Source: JACZWZ01 sp964194935
Lineage (GTDB): Bacteria > Actinomycetota > Acidimicrobiia > Spongiisociales > UBA11373
Direction: 5' to 3'
Assembly (NCBI GenBank): GCA_964194935.1
Contig: CAXMOL010000100.1
Coordinates: forward strand, 1-9,988
Length of the DNA stretch: 9,988 nt
The notes under the pieces were generated by a model that was not told the DNA's origin, made no database searches, and saw nothing but the letters and a program-made list of their open reading frames with translations. A program made the position numbers and the translations under genes. Shown here piece by piece: positions 1 through 5,494 of this stretch; the stretch's first letter is position 1, and each line of letters begins with the position of its first letter.

Positions 1-767
1 CGCCGATTACGACTTTGATCTGAGAAGCACGTCGCAACGAGGTCGCCCATTCCGGCGAGTCCGGAAAACGTAAGCGGGGCTCCTCCCAGGGCAACACCAA
101 GCCTGGTCAGTTCGGCAAGTGCCCTGGTAACAAGTGCCGCCTTGGAGTTGTCTCCGTATCCGAGACCATGTGCCATTCCGGCGGCAATCGCCATCACATT
201 CTTGAGGGCGCCCGCCGCCTCACACCCCACGACGTCGAGATTGGTGTAGACCCGAAAGGTCGGCTGCATGAACAGCGCCTGAAGTTCATTTGCGATCACC
301 TCGTCGGGTACCGCCACCACCGCTGCGGCAGGCTGCCCAAGTGCGATCTCACGCGCCAGGTTCGGTCCGGTGAGGACCCCGATGCGGGACGGCTCGATCG
401 GGAGGACCTCTGCTGCGACCTCGGTCATTCTGAGTTGCGAACCGCGCTCGACTCCCTTGCTGAGGCTGATGACCCGAACATCCGCAGCCATGAGTTCTTT
501 GGCAGCTTCGAGCACTTCACGAAATCCGTGCGATGGAACGGCCACCACAACCAGCCCGGCACCTTCGACGGCCGCGGCGAGGTCCGAGGTGATGGTGAGC
601 GAGGCCGGCAAGTCGATCCCGGGCAGGTACGCCGTGTTCTGTCGAGTCGACTCCATCTCCGCGGCGGCCTCTTCGCGGCGAGCCCACAACGTCGTCGGGG
701 CGCGGCTCGTCACCATTGCAGCCACTGCAGTGCCCCATGAACCTGATCCAATCACTGCGACCTTCAC
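1..767 (-). CDS. gpsA: NAD(P)-dependent glycerol-3-phosphate dehydrogenase GpsA, partial (C-terminus off window)
   Basis: Family role: reduces dihydroxyacetone phosphate to sn-glycerol 3-phosphate in the cytosol, supplying the phospholipid backbone. Seen: reading right to left the protein begins VKVAVIGSGSWGTAVA, a Rossmann dinucleotide-binding loop (GSGSWGTA). It continues with VVVAVPSH, the ISLSKGVE stretch, GPNLAREIA, the conserved lysine segment GALKNVMAIAAG (the family's catalytic Lys), DNSKAALVTRA and GLAGMGDLVATCFS near the window edge. About 255 codons are visible; the family is usually about 330 residues, so roughly 75-80 C-terminal residues lie outside. I chose the GTG at 767 because it gives the canonical MKVAVIG-type start and lies 7 bases after a TACGGT hexamer. 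An in-frame GTG seven codons upstream (788) is the alternative. The gene is divergent from the PhoH-like gene, with 73 bases between them. Family assignment is very secure. Confidence 0.95.
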   Translation of the reverse strand, partial: MKVAVIGSGSWGTAVAAMVTSRAPTTLWARREEAAAEMESTRQNTAYLPGIDLPASLTITSDLAAAVEGAGLVVVAVPSHGFREVLEAAKELMAADVRVISLSKGVERGSQLRMTEVAAEVLPIEPSRIGVLTGPNLAREIALGQPAAAVVAVPDEVIANELQALFMQPTFRVYTNLDVVGCEAAGALKNVMAIAAGMAHGLGYGDNSKAALVTRALAELTRLGVALGGAPLTFSGLAGMGDLVATCFSDQSRNR

Positions 768-774
768 GGCCGGA

Positions 775-780
775 ACCGTA
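775..780 (-). promoter_or_regulatory. Putative -10 box (TACGGT) of gpsA, leaderless type
   Basis: Minus-strand TACGGT fits TANNNT and is followed by exactly 7 bases before the GTG at 767, so transcription would begin at or next to the start codon. No convincing Shine-Dalgarno sequence precedes the GTG and no clear -35 box is visible. The same spacing recurs before four other genes in the window, which is the main support. Confidence 0.5.
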
Positions 781-808
781 GCCCTCACACCAGAACACTG
801 CGGGTCCT

Positions 809-814
809 TGTAAT
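809..814 (+). promoter_or_regulatory. Possible -10 box (TGTAAT) for the phoH-like gene
   Basis: TGTAAT matches the TATAAT consensus at 5 of 6 positions and lies in the 73-base divergent spacer between gpsA and the PhoH-like gene, 26 bases before the GTG at 841. It would give a short leader of about 20 bases. No good -35 box is seen at the right distance, and there is no clear ribosome binding site, so this is weak. Confidence 0.25.
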
Positions 815-840
815 CGCCGTCGAGACCGGCAAGCCTCCCG

Positions 841-2166
841 GTGGTGACTGACGCACCCACCAGGCGCACTTACGTTCTCGACACTTGCGTCATCCTCGCC
901 GACCCGACCTCCCTCCTGCGCTTCGAAGAACACGATGTCGTGCTGCCGCTTGCCGTAATCGAAGAACTCGATCGCAAGAAGACACAGATGGATGAGGTCG
1001 GCACAAACGCCCGTCGTGCGATCCGCCTGCTGGAGGACAACGGTGCTTCGGAGGTGGGTGGGCTGCGGACCGCGGTCGATCTCCCGGGAGGCGGATCCCT
1101 CCGGATCGAGTTGAACGGGGTCGGTTCACCACGTCTACCCGACGTGTTCGACTCAAAGACAGCGGACCACCGAATCCTCTCCGCCTGCATGGAGATCGCC
1201 GACGACGGAATCGATGCCGTTCTGGTGACAAAGGATGCGGCGCTGCGCATCAAGGCCGCACAGCTCGGGGTGACGGTGCAGGACTACCGAGCCGACACCG
1301 TGTCAGTGGACGAGTCGTATTCCGGGGTCATCGAACTCGATACCGATGCCGGAATCGTCGATCAGCTCTACTCAGAAGGCAAAGCCGAAGTCCACGGCCT
1401 CGAGGCTGTCGTAAACCAGTTCGTTGTCCTCCATGCTGGTTCGCAATCGGCGGTAGGCCAGGTGGCCGGAACCGCCCCTGAGCCAACCGTGGTGCGAGTC
1501 CCTGGAAACAGGCGTGCCTTCGGCGTCGAGACGAAGAACGTGCGTCAAGCCTTCGCCCTGGAGTTGCTCATGAACCCCGACATTCCCGCGGTCTCGATCA
1601 TGGGACCGCCCGGTACCGGGAAGACCTTCCTGGCCCTCGCCGCAGGACTCGAGCAGGTGATCGAGGCCGGTCGCTACCGAAAGGTCTCGGTATACCGACC
1701 GCTCGTCGCAGTCGGTCGCCAGGAAGTCGGCTACCTCCCCGGCGATCTGGACGACAAGTTGGCTCCATGGATGGCTGCGGTGCACGACAACCTGTATGCC
1801 CTGTTCTCCAGCGGAGGACCTGCCGCCGCCCGCGACGCACTGGAGGAGTTGACAGACCGCGACGAGTTGGAGCTCGCCGCGATCACCTACTTGCGGGGCC
1901 GCTCCATCACCGGTGAGTTCGTGATCATCGACGAGGCGCAGAACCTGGAACTCCCGACGCTCAAGGTGATCCTGACCCGCATCGGATCCGACGCCAAGGT
2001 CGTGTTCTGCGGAGATTTCACCCAGGTCGACAACCCCTATGTCTCACCCTTTGGCGGTGCCGCGGCTCTGATCGAAAAGATGAAGGGCAACTCTCTCTTT
2101 GGCCATGTGACGCTGGAAAAGACCGTGCGGAGTCCCCTCGCCGAACTCGCCTCCAACCTGCTGTAG
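841..2166 (+). CDS. phoH2: PIN domain-PhoH ATPase fusion (PhoH2-type ribonuclease/RNA helicase)
   Basis: The 441-residue protein has an N-terminal PIN nuclease domain (about residues 10-150) and a C-terminal PhoH ATPase domain (about 230-441). Seen in the PIN part: TYVLDTCVILADP with D14, the acidic VIEELDRKK segment, SKTADHRILSAC, and VLVTKDAALRIKA with D131. Together these fit the metal-binding acidic set of PIN nucleases. Seen in the ATPase part: Walker A GPPGTGKT at 255-262 and Walker B VIIDEAQN at 361-368, followed by KVVFCGDFTQVD. Length and order match the PhoH2 family, whose mycobacterial members unwind and cleave RNA (family knowledge). GTG at 841 is the start because the next upstream in-frame codon boundary is a stop at 811 with no start codon between; GTG at 844 is equally possible. 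No separate antitoxin gene precedes it; the upstream neighbour is divergent gpsA. The next gene begins 10 bases after the stop, so the two are probably cotranscribed. Confidence 0.93.
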   Translation: MVTDAPTRRTYVLDTCVILADPTSLLRFEEHDVVLPLAVIEELDRKKTQMDEVGTNARRAIRLLEDNGASEVGGLRTAVDLPGGGSLRIELNGVGSPRLPDVFDSKTADHRILSACMEIADDGIDAVLVTKDAALRIKAAQLGVTVQDYRADTVSVDESYSGVIELDTDAGIVDQLYSEGKAEVHGLEAVVNQFVVLHAGSQSAVGQVAGTAPEPTVVRVPGNRRAFGVETKNVRQAFALELLMNPDIPAVSIMGPPGTGKTFLALAAGLEQVIEAGRYRKVSVYRPLVAVGRQEVGYLPGDLDDKLAPWMAAVHDNLYALFSSGGPAAARDALEELTDRDELELAAITYLRGRSITGEFVIIDEAQNLELPTLKVILTRIGSDAKVVFCGDFTQVDNPYVSPFGGAAALIEKMKGNSLFGHVTLEKTVRSPLAELASNLL

Positions 2167-2176
2167 CAAAGCCTCA

Positions 2177-2431
2177 ATGTCTTACACCATCCGCATAGAT
2201 GCCGAAACCCAGCCCGGATGTCCGGGCCACGAGGTGAGCCACACAACCGAAGTGACGGACGTGGAGTCAAGCGACGCCTTCGACGACCTCAGAGATCTCC
2301 TCAATCCGCGGTTGTCTGCAGCGGGACCCGACGCCGAAGGAGATCATCCCGACCCGGTCACGCTCAGCGAGCCCGTCTACGACGATCAGGGTCTGCTGCG
2401 CTGGAGCTCTCTTCCTCCACAAGGGCCTTAA
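2177..2431 (+). CDS. Small acidic hypothetical protein (84 aa)
   Basis: I do not recognise this protein. It begins MSYTIRIDAETQPGCPGH, which looks like one beta strand, then runs through a very acidic middle rich in Asp and Glu (TDVESSDAFDDLRDLL, PDAEGDHPDP) to SEPVYDDQGLLRWSSLPP. It has no signal peptide or membrane segment, and only one cysteine, so no metal-binding pattern. Reasons to think it is real: third codon positions are strongly G/C, as in its neighbours; it starts 10 bases after the phoH-like stop; and it ends before the transporter's own promoter. There is no clear Shine-Dalgarno sequence before the ATG, so it probably relies on read-through from phoH. A link to RNA metabolism is only a guess from position. 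Confidence 0.6.
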   Translation: MSYTIRIDAETQPGCPGHEVSHTTEVTDVESSDAFDDLRDLLNPRLSAAGPDAEGDHPDPVTLSEPVYDDQGLLRWSSLPPQGP

Positions 2432-2450
2432 CCGCACTATCGCGCTCGGC

Positions 2451-2456
2451 TAGCGT
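2451..2456 (+). promoter_or_regulatory. Putative -10 box (TAGCGT) of the transporter gene, leaderless type
   Basis: TAGCGT is followed by 7 bases (CGGGAGT) and then the GTG at 2464. The 10-base string TAGCGTCGGG is identical to the one before the JAMM gene at 5077-5086. CTTAAC lies 18 bases upstream but is a poor -35 match. The GGGAG in the spacer is too close to the GTG to serve as a normal ribosome binding site. Confidence 0.5.
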
Positions 2457-2463
2457 CGGGAGT

Positions 2464-3729
2464 GTGAGCGAACGCCCACCCCCTTACCCCAGCGATCAGC
2501 CCCGCCGTACCGGTTTGGCGCGACGAACGGCTCGGGCAGCCGCCAGAAAGGTCGACGCCGTCTTTAGTCGCAACGGACCGGCCTTCCGCCAGTTGGCCGT
2601 TTCCTGGTCGGCAAACGTCGCTGGAGACACACTGGTTGCCGTCGGTCTGGCAGGCACCTTGTTCTTTTCCGTGCCTTCGAGCGAGGCCCGAGGCAACGTC
2701 GCTCTCTATCTCTTGCTTACGCTCGCACCATTCGCGGTGGTGGCACCGGTGCTGGGAGGCGTGTTCTCCCGCTTCAAGGGGATCTATCGCGGAACGATCA
2801 TCGTGTCGTCATTCCTGCGCACGGTGGTGGCGGTGGTGATGATGTTGGGTCTGACCACGATCTGGCTCTATCCGCTGGCGTTCGGGATGCTGGTGCTGTC
2901 CCGCCTCTACGGAATCTCGAAGAGCAGCTTGCTCCCAGTGGCTCTGGCCCAACCGGTCGCCCTGGTCAGTGCCAACGCTCAACTGGCTCGAATCGGGATA
3001 TTGGCCGGGGCTGTGGTGCTCCCACTCGGGGCACTGGTCGCACAGATCGATCCCGCGGTGGCTCTTGCCTTTGCAGCCGCTTTCTTCGCCGTCTCGACCT
3101 TTACCGCGATCGGCTTGCCAAATCCTCGACGAGAGGCCGACGGTGAGGGGATCCTCGATACACCCTGGCCAACACGTCCCCCCACGCCGCGCCGGGCGCT
3201 TCGGGTGTCGCGCATGGCGACCGCAGGCGTCCGGCTGCTCAACGGATTCCTCCTGCTGCTTCTCGCATTCGAATTCCGCAGCACAGACGCCCGAGCGATC
3301 GACTTTGGGGCGCTCATCGTCGCCGCAGGCATCGGATACGGACTTGCCTCGCTCGTGAGTCCGACGCTGGAACGTCGCATTCGGGAGGAGCCGATGGTCG
3401 TGGCGGCCCTGGCGATCGAGGCTGCGGCAGCATTCATTGCCGCTCAATTCTTCGGCATCTGGGCTGCAGCCGCCCTCGCCGCAGCGGCCGGATTGGCATG
3501 GGGCACCGCAAAGTTTGCGTTCGACGCAATGCTTCAGTCATCGGTGCCGGCAGACGAGGCCGGAACGGCCTTTATCCGCAGCGAGACACTCTTTCAGTTG
3601 GCGTGGGCGGTGGGAGCAATCATCCCGGTGGGGCTCACGATCGACGCCGAAATCGGGCTCGCCGTCGCAGGAGTCGTCGCCCTGGCTGCTCAGACGATGT
3701 TCGTCGCCGGTCTGCTCGTAGAAAGGTAA
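2464..3729 (+). CDS. MFS-type membrane transporter
   Basis: An integral membrane protein of 421 residues. An Arg-rich cytoplasmic N-terminus of about 40 residues is followed by roughly 11-12 hydrophobic helices in two halves. The first half (about residues 43-213) contains helices around YLLLTLAPFAVVAPVLGG and VVAVVMMLGLTTIWLYPLAF, and a loop LSRLYGISKSSLLPVALAQP followed by LVSANAQLARIG. A polar linker rich in Pro and Arg (about 214-250) separates the halves. The second half ends in alternating Ala-rich helices. The loop resembles the A-x-x-K-S-L-x-P...N-x-L pattern of MFS_3-like exporters (inference). Substrate cannot be read from the sequence. I prefer GTG at 2464 over an upstream in-frame start at 2218: the longer form would overlap the 84-aa gene and add an unconserved-looking Arg/Ser-rich stretch, while 2464 sits 7 bases after a TAGCGT box. 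It ends 3 bases from the stop of the opposing 73-aa gene. Confidence 0.82.
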   Translation: MSERPPPYPSDQPRRTGLARRTARAAARKVDAVFSRNGPAFRQLAVSWSANVAGDTLVAVGLAGTLFFSVPSSEARGNVALYLLLTLAPFAVVAPVLGGVFSRFKGIYRGTIIVSSFLRTVVAVVMMLGLTTIWLYPLAFGMLVLSRLYGISKSSLLPVALAQPVALVSANAQLARIGILAGAVVLPLGALVAQIDPAVALAFAAAFFAVSTFTAIGLPNPRREADGEGILDTPWPTRPPTPRRALRVSRMATAGVRLLNGFLLLLLAFEFRSTDARAIDFGALIVAAGIGYGLASLVSPTLERRIREEPMVVAALAIEAAAAFIAAQFFGIWAAAALAAAAGLAWGTAKFAFDAMLQSSVPADEAGTAFIRSETLFQLAWAVGAIIPVGLTIDAEIGLAVAGVVALAAQTMFVAGLLVER

Positions 3730-3732
3730 GAG

Positions 3733-3954
3733 CTACTCGGCAGGCGCCGGGTCGTCGATCGTCACAGTCACACCTCTAAGCATGGCTGCGATCGTGGCGA
3801 TGGCCGTGGCCCGCGGCGCCAAGATGACGCCAGCGGCGGCTGCGGCGCCGGCGTGGAGCAGTTTGAGCTTTACAGCGGGAGAACCATCGGGTCCCCCGAT
3901 CGTGACCGTGCGCTCCATTGCGGTATCGAATACGTTCGAGAATGTTTCGTTCAC
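3733..3954 (-). CDS. Small hypothetical protein (73 aa), DUF4342-like layout
   Basis: Starting at GTG 3954 the protein is 73 residues. It has a short N-terminal segment (VNETFSNVFDTAMER), a strand-like RTVTIGGPDG, then VKLKLLHAGAAAAAGVILAP, a hydrophobic Ala/Ile-rich segment (ATAIATIAAML) and a final strand RGVTVTIDD. The order of a TVTI strand, a Gly/Ala-rich hydrophobic middle and a closing V-T-V strand recalls small DUF4342-type proteins. This is a resemblance of layout only and I am not confident. I chose GTG 3954 over the internal ATG 3918 because a TATCGT box lies exactly 7 bases before it. Longer upstream in-frame extensions would run across the promoter region and into the alcohol dehydrogenase gene. 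It is divergent from that dehydrogenase and convergent with the transporter. Confidence 0.6.
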   Translation of the reverse strand: MNETFSNVFDTAMERTVTIGGPDGSPAVKLKLLHAGAAAAAGVILAPRATAIATIAAMLRGVTVTIDDPAPAE

Positions 3955-3961
3955 GACCGCC

Positions 3962-3967
3962 ACGATA
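3962..3967 (-). promoter_or_regulatory. Putative -10 box (TATCGT) of the 73-aa gene, leaderless type
   Basis: Minus-strand TATCGT is followed by 7 bases (GGCGGTC) and the GTG at 3954. It lies in the 83-base divergent spacer shared with the alcohol dehydrogenase promoter. No obvious -35 box or Shine-Dalgarno sequence. Confidence 0.45.
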
Positions 3968-4023
3968 GCGATGGATAGGACCCCAAATCCGCAGCCAGGA
4001 CCTGGGACACCAAGATCGGTGAA

Positions 4024-4029
4024 TAGGCT
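4024..4029 (+). promoter_or_regulatory. Putative -10 box (TAGGCT) of the alcohol dehydrogenase gene, leaderless type
   Basis: TAGGCT is followed by 8 bases (CCAAGACG) and the ATG at 4038. No Shine-Dalgarno sequence precedes the ATG. A GGGACA at 4004-4009 is a partial -35 match, but the 14-base spacer is short. Confidence 0.45.
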
Positions 4030-4037
4030 CCAAGACG

Positions 4038-5063
4038 ATGAAGGCTTTCCAAATCGTTGAGTACGGCGCACCGCTTGTCGCCATAGAACTGGCTGATCTC
4101 CAGCCCGGCCCCGATGAGGTCGTTGTCTCAGTAGAGGCAGCCGGGATCTGCCGCTCGGACGTCCACTACAAATCGGGGACCCGTCCTGTCTCATCGCTTC
4201 CACTTGTCCCGGGCCACGAGGTGGCAGGTTCGGTAGAAGCGGTCGGCAAAGCGGTCACCACCCATCGAATCGGTGATCGAGTCTGTCTCCACTACCTGGT
4301 GAGCTGTGGGACTTGTGTCTTCTGTCGACGCGGTGCCGAGCAGTTCTGCGAGTCGGGACAGATGATCGGACTCGACCGCCAGGGAGGGTATGGCGAATCG
4401 ATCGCCGTCCCCGCTCGAAACGCCCACTTCATTCCTGACGGAGTTTCGACCGAGGCAGCCGCGGTGATGATGTGCTCGACTGCGACATCACTGCATGCGC
4501 TGCGCCGCGGCGGGGCGGGCCCCGGTATGAGTGTCGCCGTATTCGGAGCCGGCGGACTCGGCATGTCCGCTATCCAACTCGCCCGAGCGATGCAGGTCGA
4601 TGAGGTGATCGCGATCGACATCAATCCCGCAAAGCTCGACGTCGCAGCCGCCCTGGGAGCCACACCGATAGACGGGGCAGGCGATGTAGTGGCTGCCGTC
4701 ATGGAGGCTTCTGCGGGTGGAGTCGATGTAGCACTCGAATTGGTCGGGTCCGCCCCACTCATGGCGGCTGCGGTCGATTCACTGGCGCCCGGGGGTCGCG
4801 CTGTAGCGGTTGGAATAACGGATCAGGAATTCGGACTCGATCCCTATCGCGACCTGATTCGCCGTGAGGCATCCATTCTTGGTGCGGCCGACCACCTCGC
4901 ATCGGAGATCGATGAACTGCTGGCCTGGGCCGAACAAGGAATCATCGAGATCGACACCCTGATCACACGGCTCATCCCGTTCGATGTCGATGAGGTAAAC
5001 AGCGCTCTGGATCGACTCGAGAACTTCGGTGACGATATTCGCACCGTTATCGCACGAGCTTGA
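4038..5063 (+). CDS. Zinc-dependent medium-chain alcohol dehydrogenase
   Basis: A 341-residue cytosolic oxidoreductase of the zinc MDR family, which oxidises an alcohol or reduces an aldehyde/ketone with NAD(P). Seen: catalytic zinc ligands C38 (AGICRSDVH), H60-E61 (VPGHEVAG) and a likely C146 (MMCSTATS). Structural zinc cysteines are C90, C93, C96 and C104 (CGTCVFCRRGAEQFC). The coenzyme-binding domain has GAGGLG at 170-175, and D194 at the end of the second strand (VIAIDIN) favours NAD over NADP. Length and order are normal and nothing is missing. Substrate is not readable: the sequence fits generic alcohol dehydrogenases and also polyol or dehydrogenase paralogues. It is followed 26 bases later by the JAMM gene, which has its own promoter-like box in that gap, so a shared operon is possible but not required. 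Confidence 0.92.
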   Translation: MKAFQIVEYGAPLVAIELADLQPGPDEVVVSVEAAGICRSDVHYKSGTRPVSSLPLVPGHEVAGSVEAVGKAVTTHRIGDRVCLHYLVSCGTCVFCRRGAEQFCESGQMIGLDRQGGYGESIAVPARNAHFIPDGVSTEAAAVMMCSTATSLHALRRGGAGPGMSVAVFGAGGLGMSAIQLARAMQVDEVIAIDINPAKLDVAAALGATPIDGAGDVVAAVMEASAGGVDVALELVGSAPLMAAAVDSLAPGGRAVAVGITDQEFGLDPYRDLIRREASILGAADHLASEIDELLAWAEQGIIEIDTLITRLIPFDVDEVNSALDRLENFGDDIRTVIARA

Positions 5064-5076
5064 GAATCCGGTCCGG

Positions 5077-5082
5077 TAGCGT
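5077..5082 (+). promoter_or_regulatory. Putative -10 box (TAGCGT) of the JAMM-E1 operon, leaderless type
   Basis: TAGCGT is followed by 7 bases (CGGGCAG) and the GTG at 5090. It lies in the 26-base gap after the alcohol dehydrogenase stop. It shares TAGCGTCGGG exactly with the box before the transporter gene. No good -35 box; TTGAGA at 5060-5065 is too close. Confidence 0.5.
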
Positions 5083-5089
5083 CGGGCAG

Positions 5090-5494
5090 GTGATGCTTCC
5101 ATACCTGATCCGTCAGGCCATCGAGACTCATGCCCGCTGGGCCTTTCCGCAAGAGGCGTGCGGGCTCATCGCGTCAGATGCGGACGATGATCTACGCATG
5201 GCCTACTGCCTCACCAACATCGAGCACGACCCGAGCCGCTACACGGTCGACCCCGCCGAGCATTTCGCAGCGCAGAGCCATGCCGAGCGGAATGGTTGGC
5301 GGATAGCGGGAGCGTTCCATTCCCACCCCCATTCAGCAGCAATCCCCTCTGCCCACGACGTAGCGGGGGCATTGGATCCAGACTGGGTCTACCTGATCGC
5401 CGGACCGGTCGGCGAACGGGTCCCGATAAACGCATTTCGAATCCGGTCCGGGGTCGTCACCGAGGTCGAGATCGAGGAACAGGTGTTGCAATGA
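5090..5494 (+). CDS. JAMM/MPN+ metalloprotease (M67 family, Mec/CysO-cysteine peptidase-like)
   Basis: From GTG 5090 the product is 134 residues, a single JAMM domain. Seen: the catalytic glutamate E22 in PQEACGLI, then AGAFHSHPHSAAIPSAHD, giving the zinc set H77, H79 and D90 with S87 in the HxH-x7-S-x2-D pattern. Family knowledge: bacterial stand-alone JAMM proteins such as mycobacterial Mec cut after the C-terminal Gly-Gly of a small sulfur-carrier protein, releasing cysteine from CysO-Cys or maturing the carrier. The stop overlaps the start of the rhodanese-ThiF gene (ATGA at 5491-5494), so translation is probably coupled and the products likely act in one pathway. No carrier gene is seen. 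The start could instead be ATG 5093; GTG is preferred because it sits 7 bases after TAGCGT. Confidence 0.9.
   Translation: MMLPYLIRQAIETHARWAFPQEACGLIASDADDDLRMAYCLTNIEHDPSRYTVDPAEHFAAQSHAERNGWRIAGAFHSHPHSAAIPSAHDVAGALDPDWVYLIAGPVGERVPINAFRIRSGVVTEVEIEEQVLQ

Noticed and set aside
517..933. A 138-codon minus-strand frame across the gpsA-phoH spacer
   Set aside because: Overlaps gpsA in a different frame and extends antisense into the PIN domain; no motif and unlikely composition.
841..1290. A VapBC-type toxin-antitoxin module suggested by the PIN domain
   Set aside because: The PIN domain is fused to a complete PhoH ATPase, and no small antitoxin gene precedes it; the upstream neighbour is divergent gpsA.
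2218..2463. N-terminal extension of the transporter to an upstream start at 2218
   Set aside because: It would overlap the 84-aa gene in another frame and adds an Arg/Ser-rich stretch with no membrane segment; the GTG at 2464 has a promoter box at the spacing used by other genes.
2809..3447. A 212-codon open frame on the minus strand inside the transporter gene
   Set aside because: Antisense to a clear multi-helix membrane protein; composition is Arg/His/Cys-rich without motifs, as expected for a shadow frame.
5296..5490. N-terminal extension of the rhodanese-ThiF protein to a start at 5296
   Set aside because: The extension lies inside the JAMM catalytic region in another frame and is Arg/Pro/Gly-rich; the ATG at 5491 overlapping the JAMM stop is the typical coupled start.
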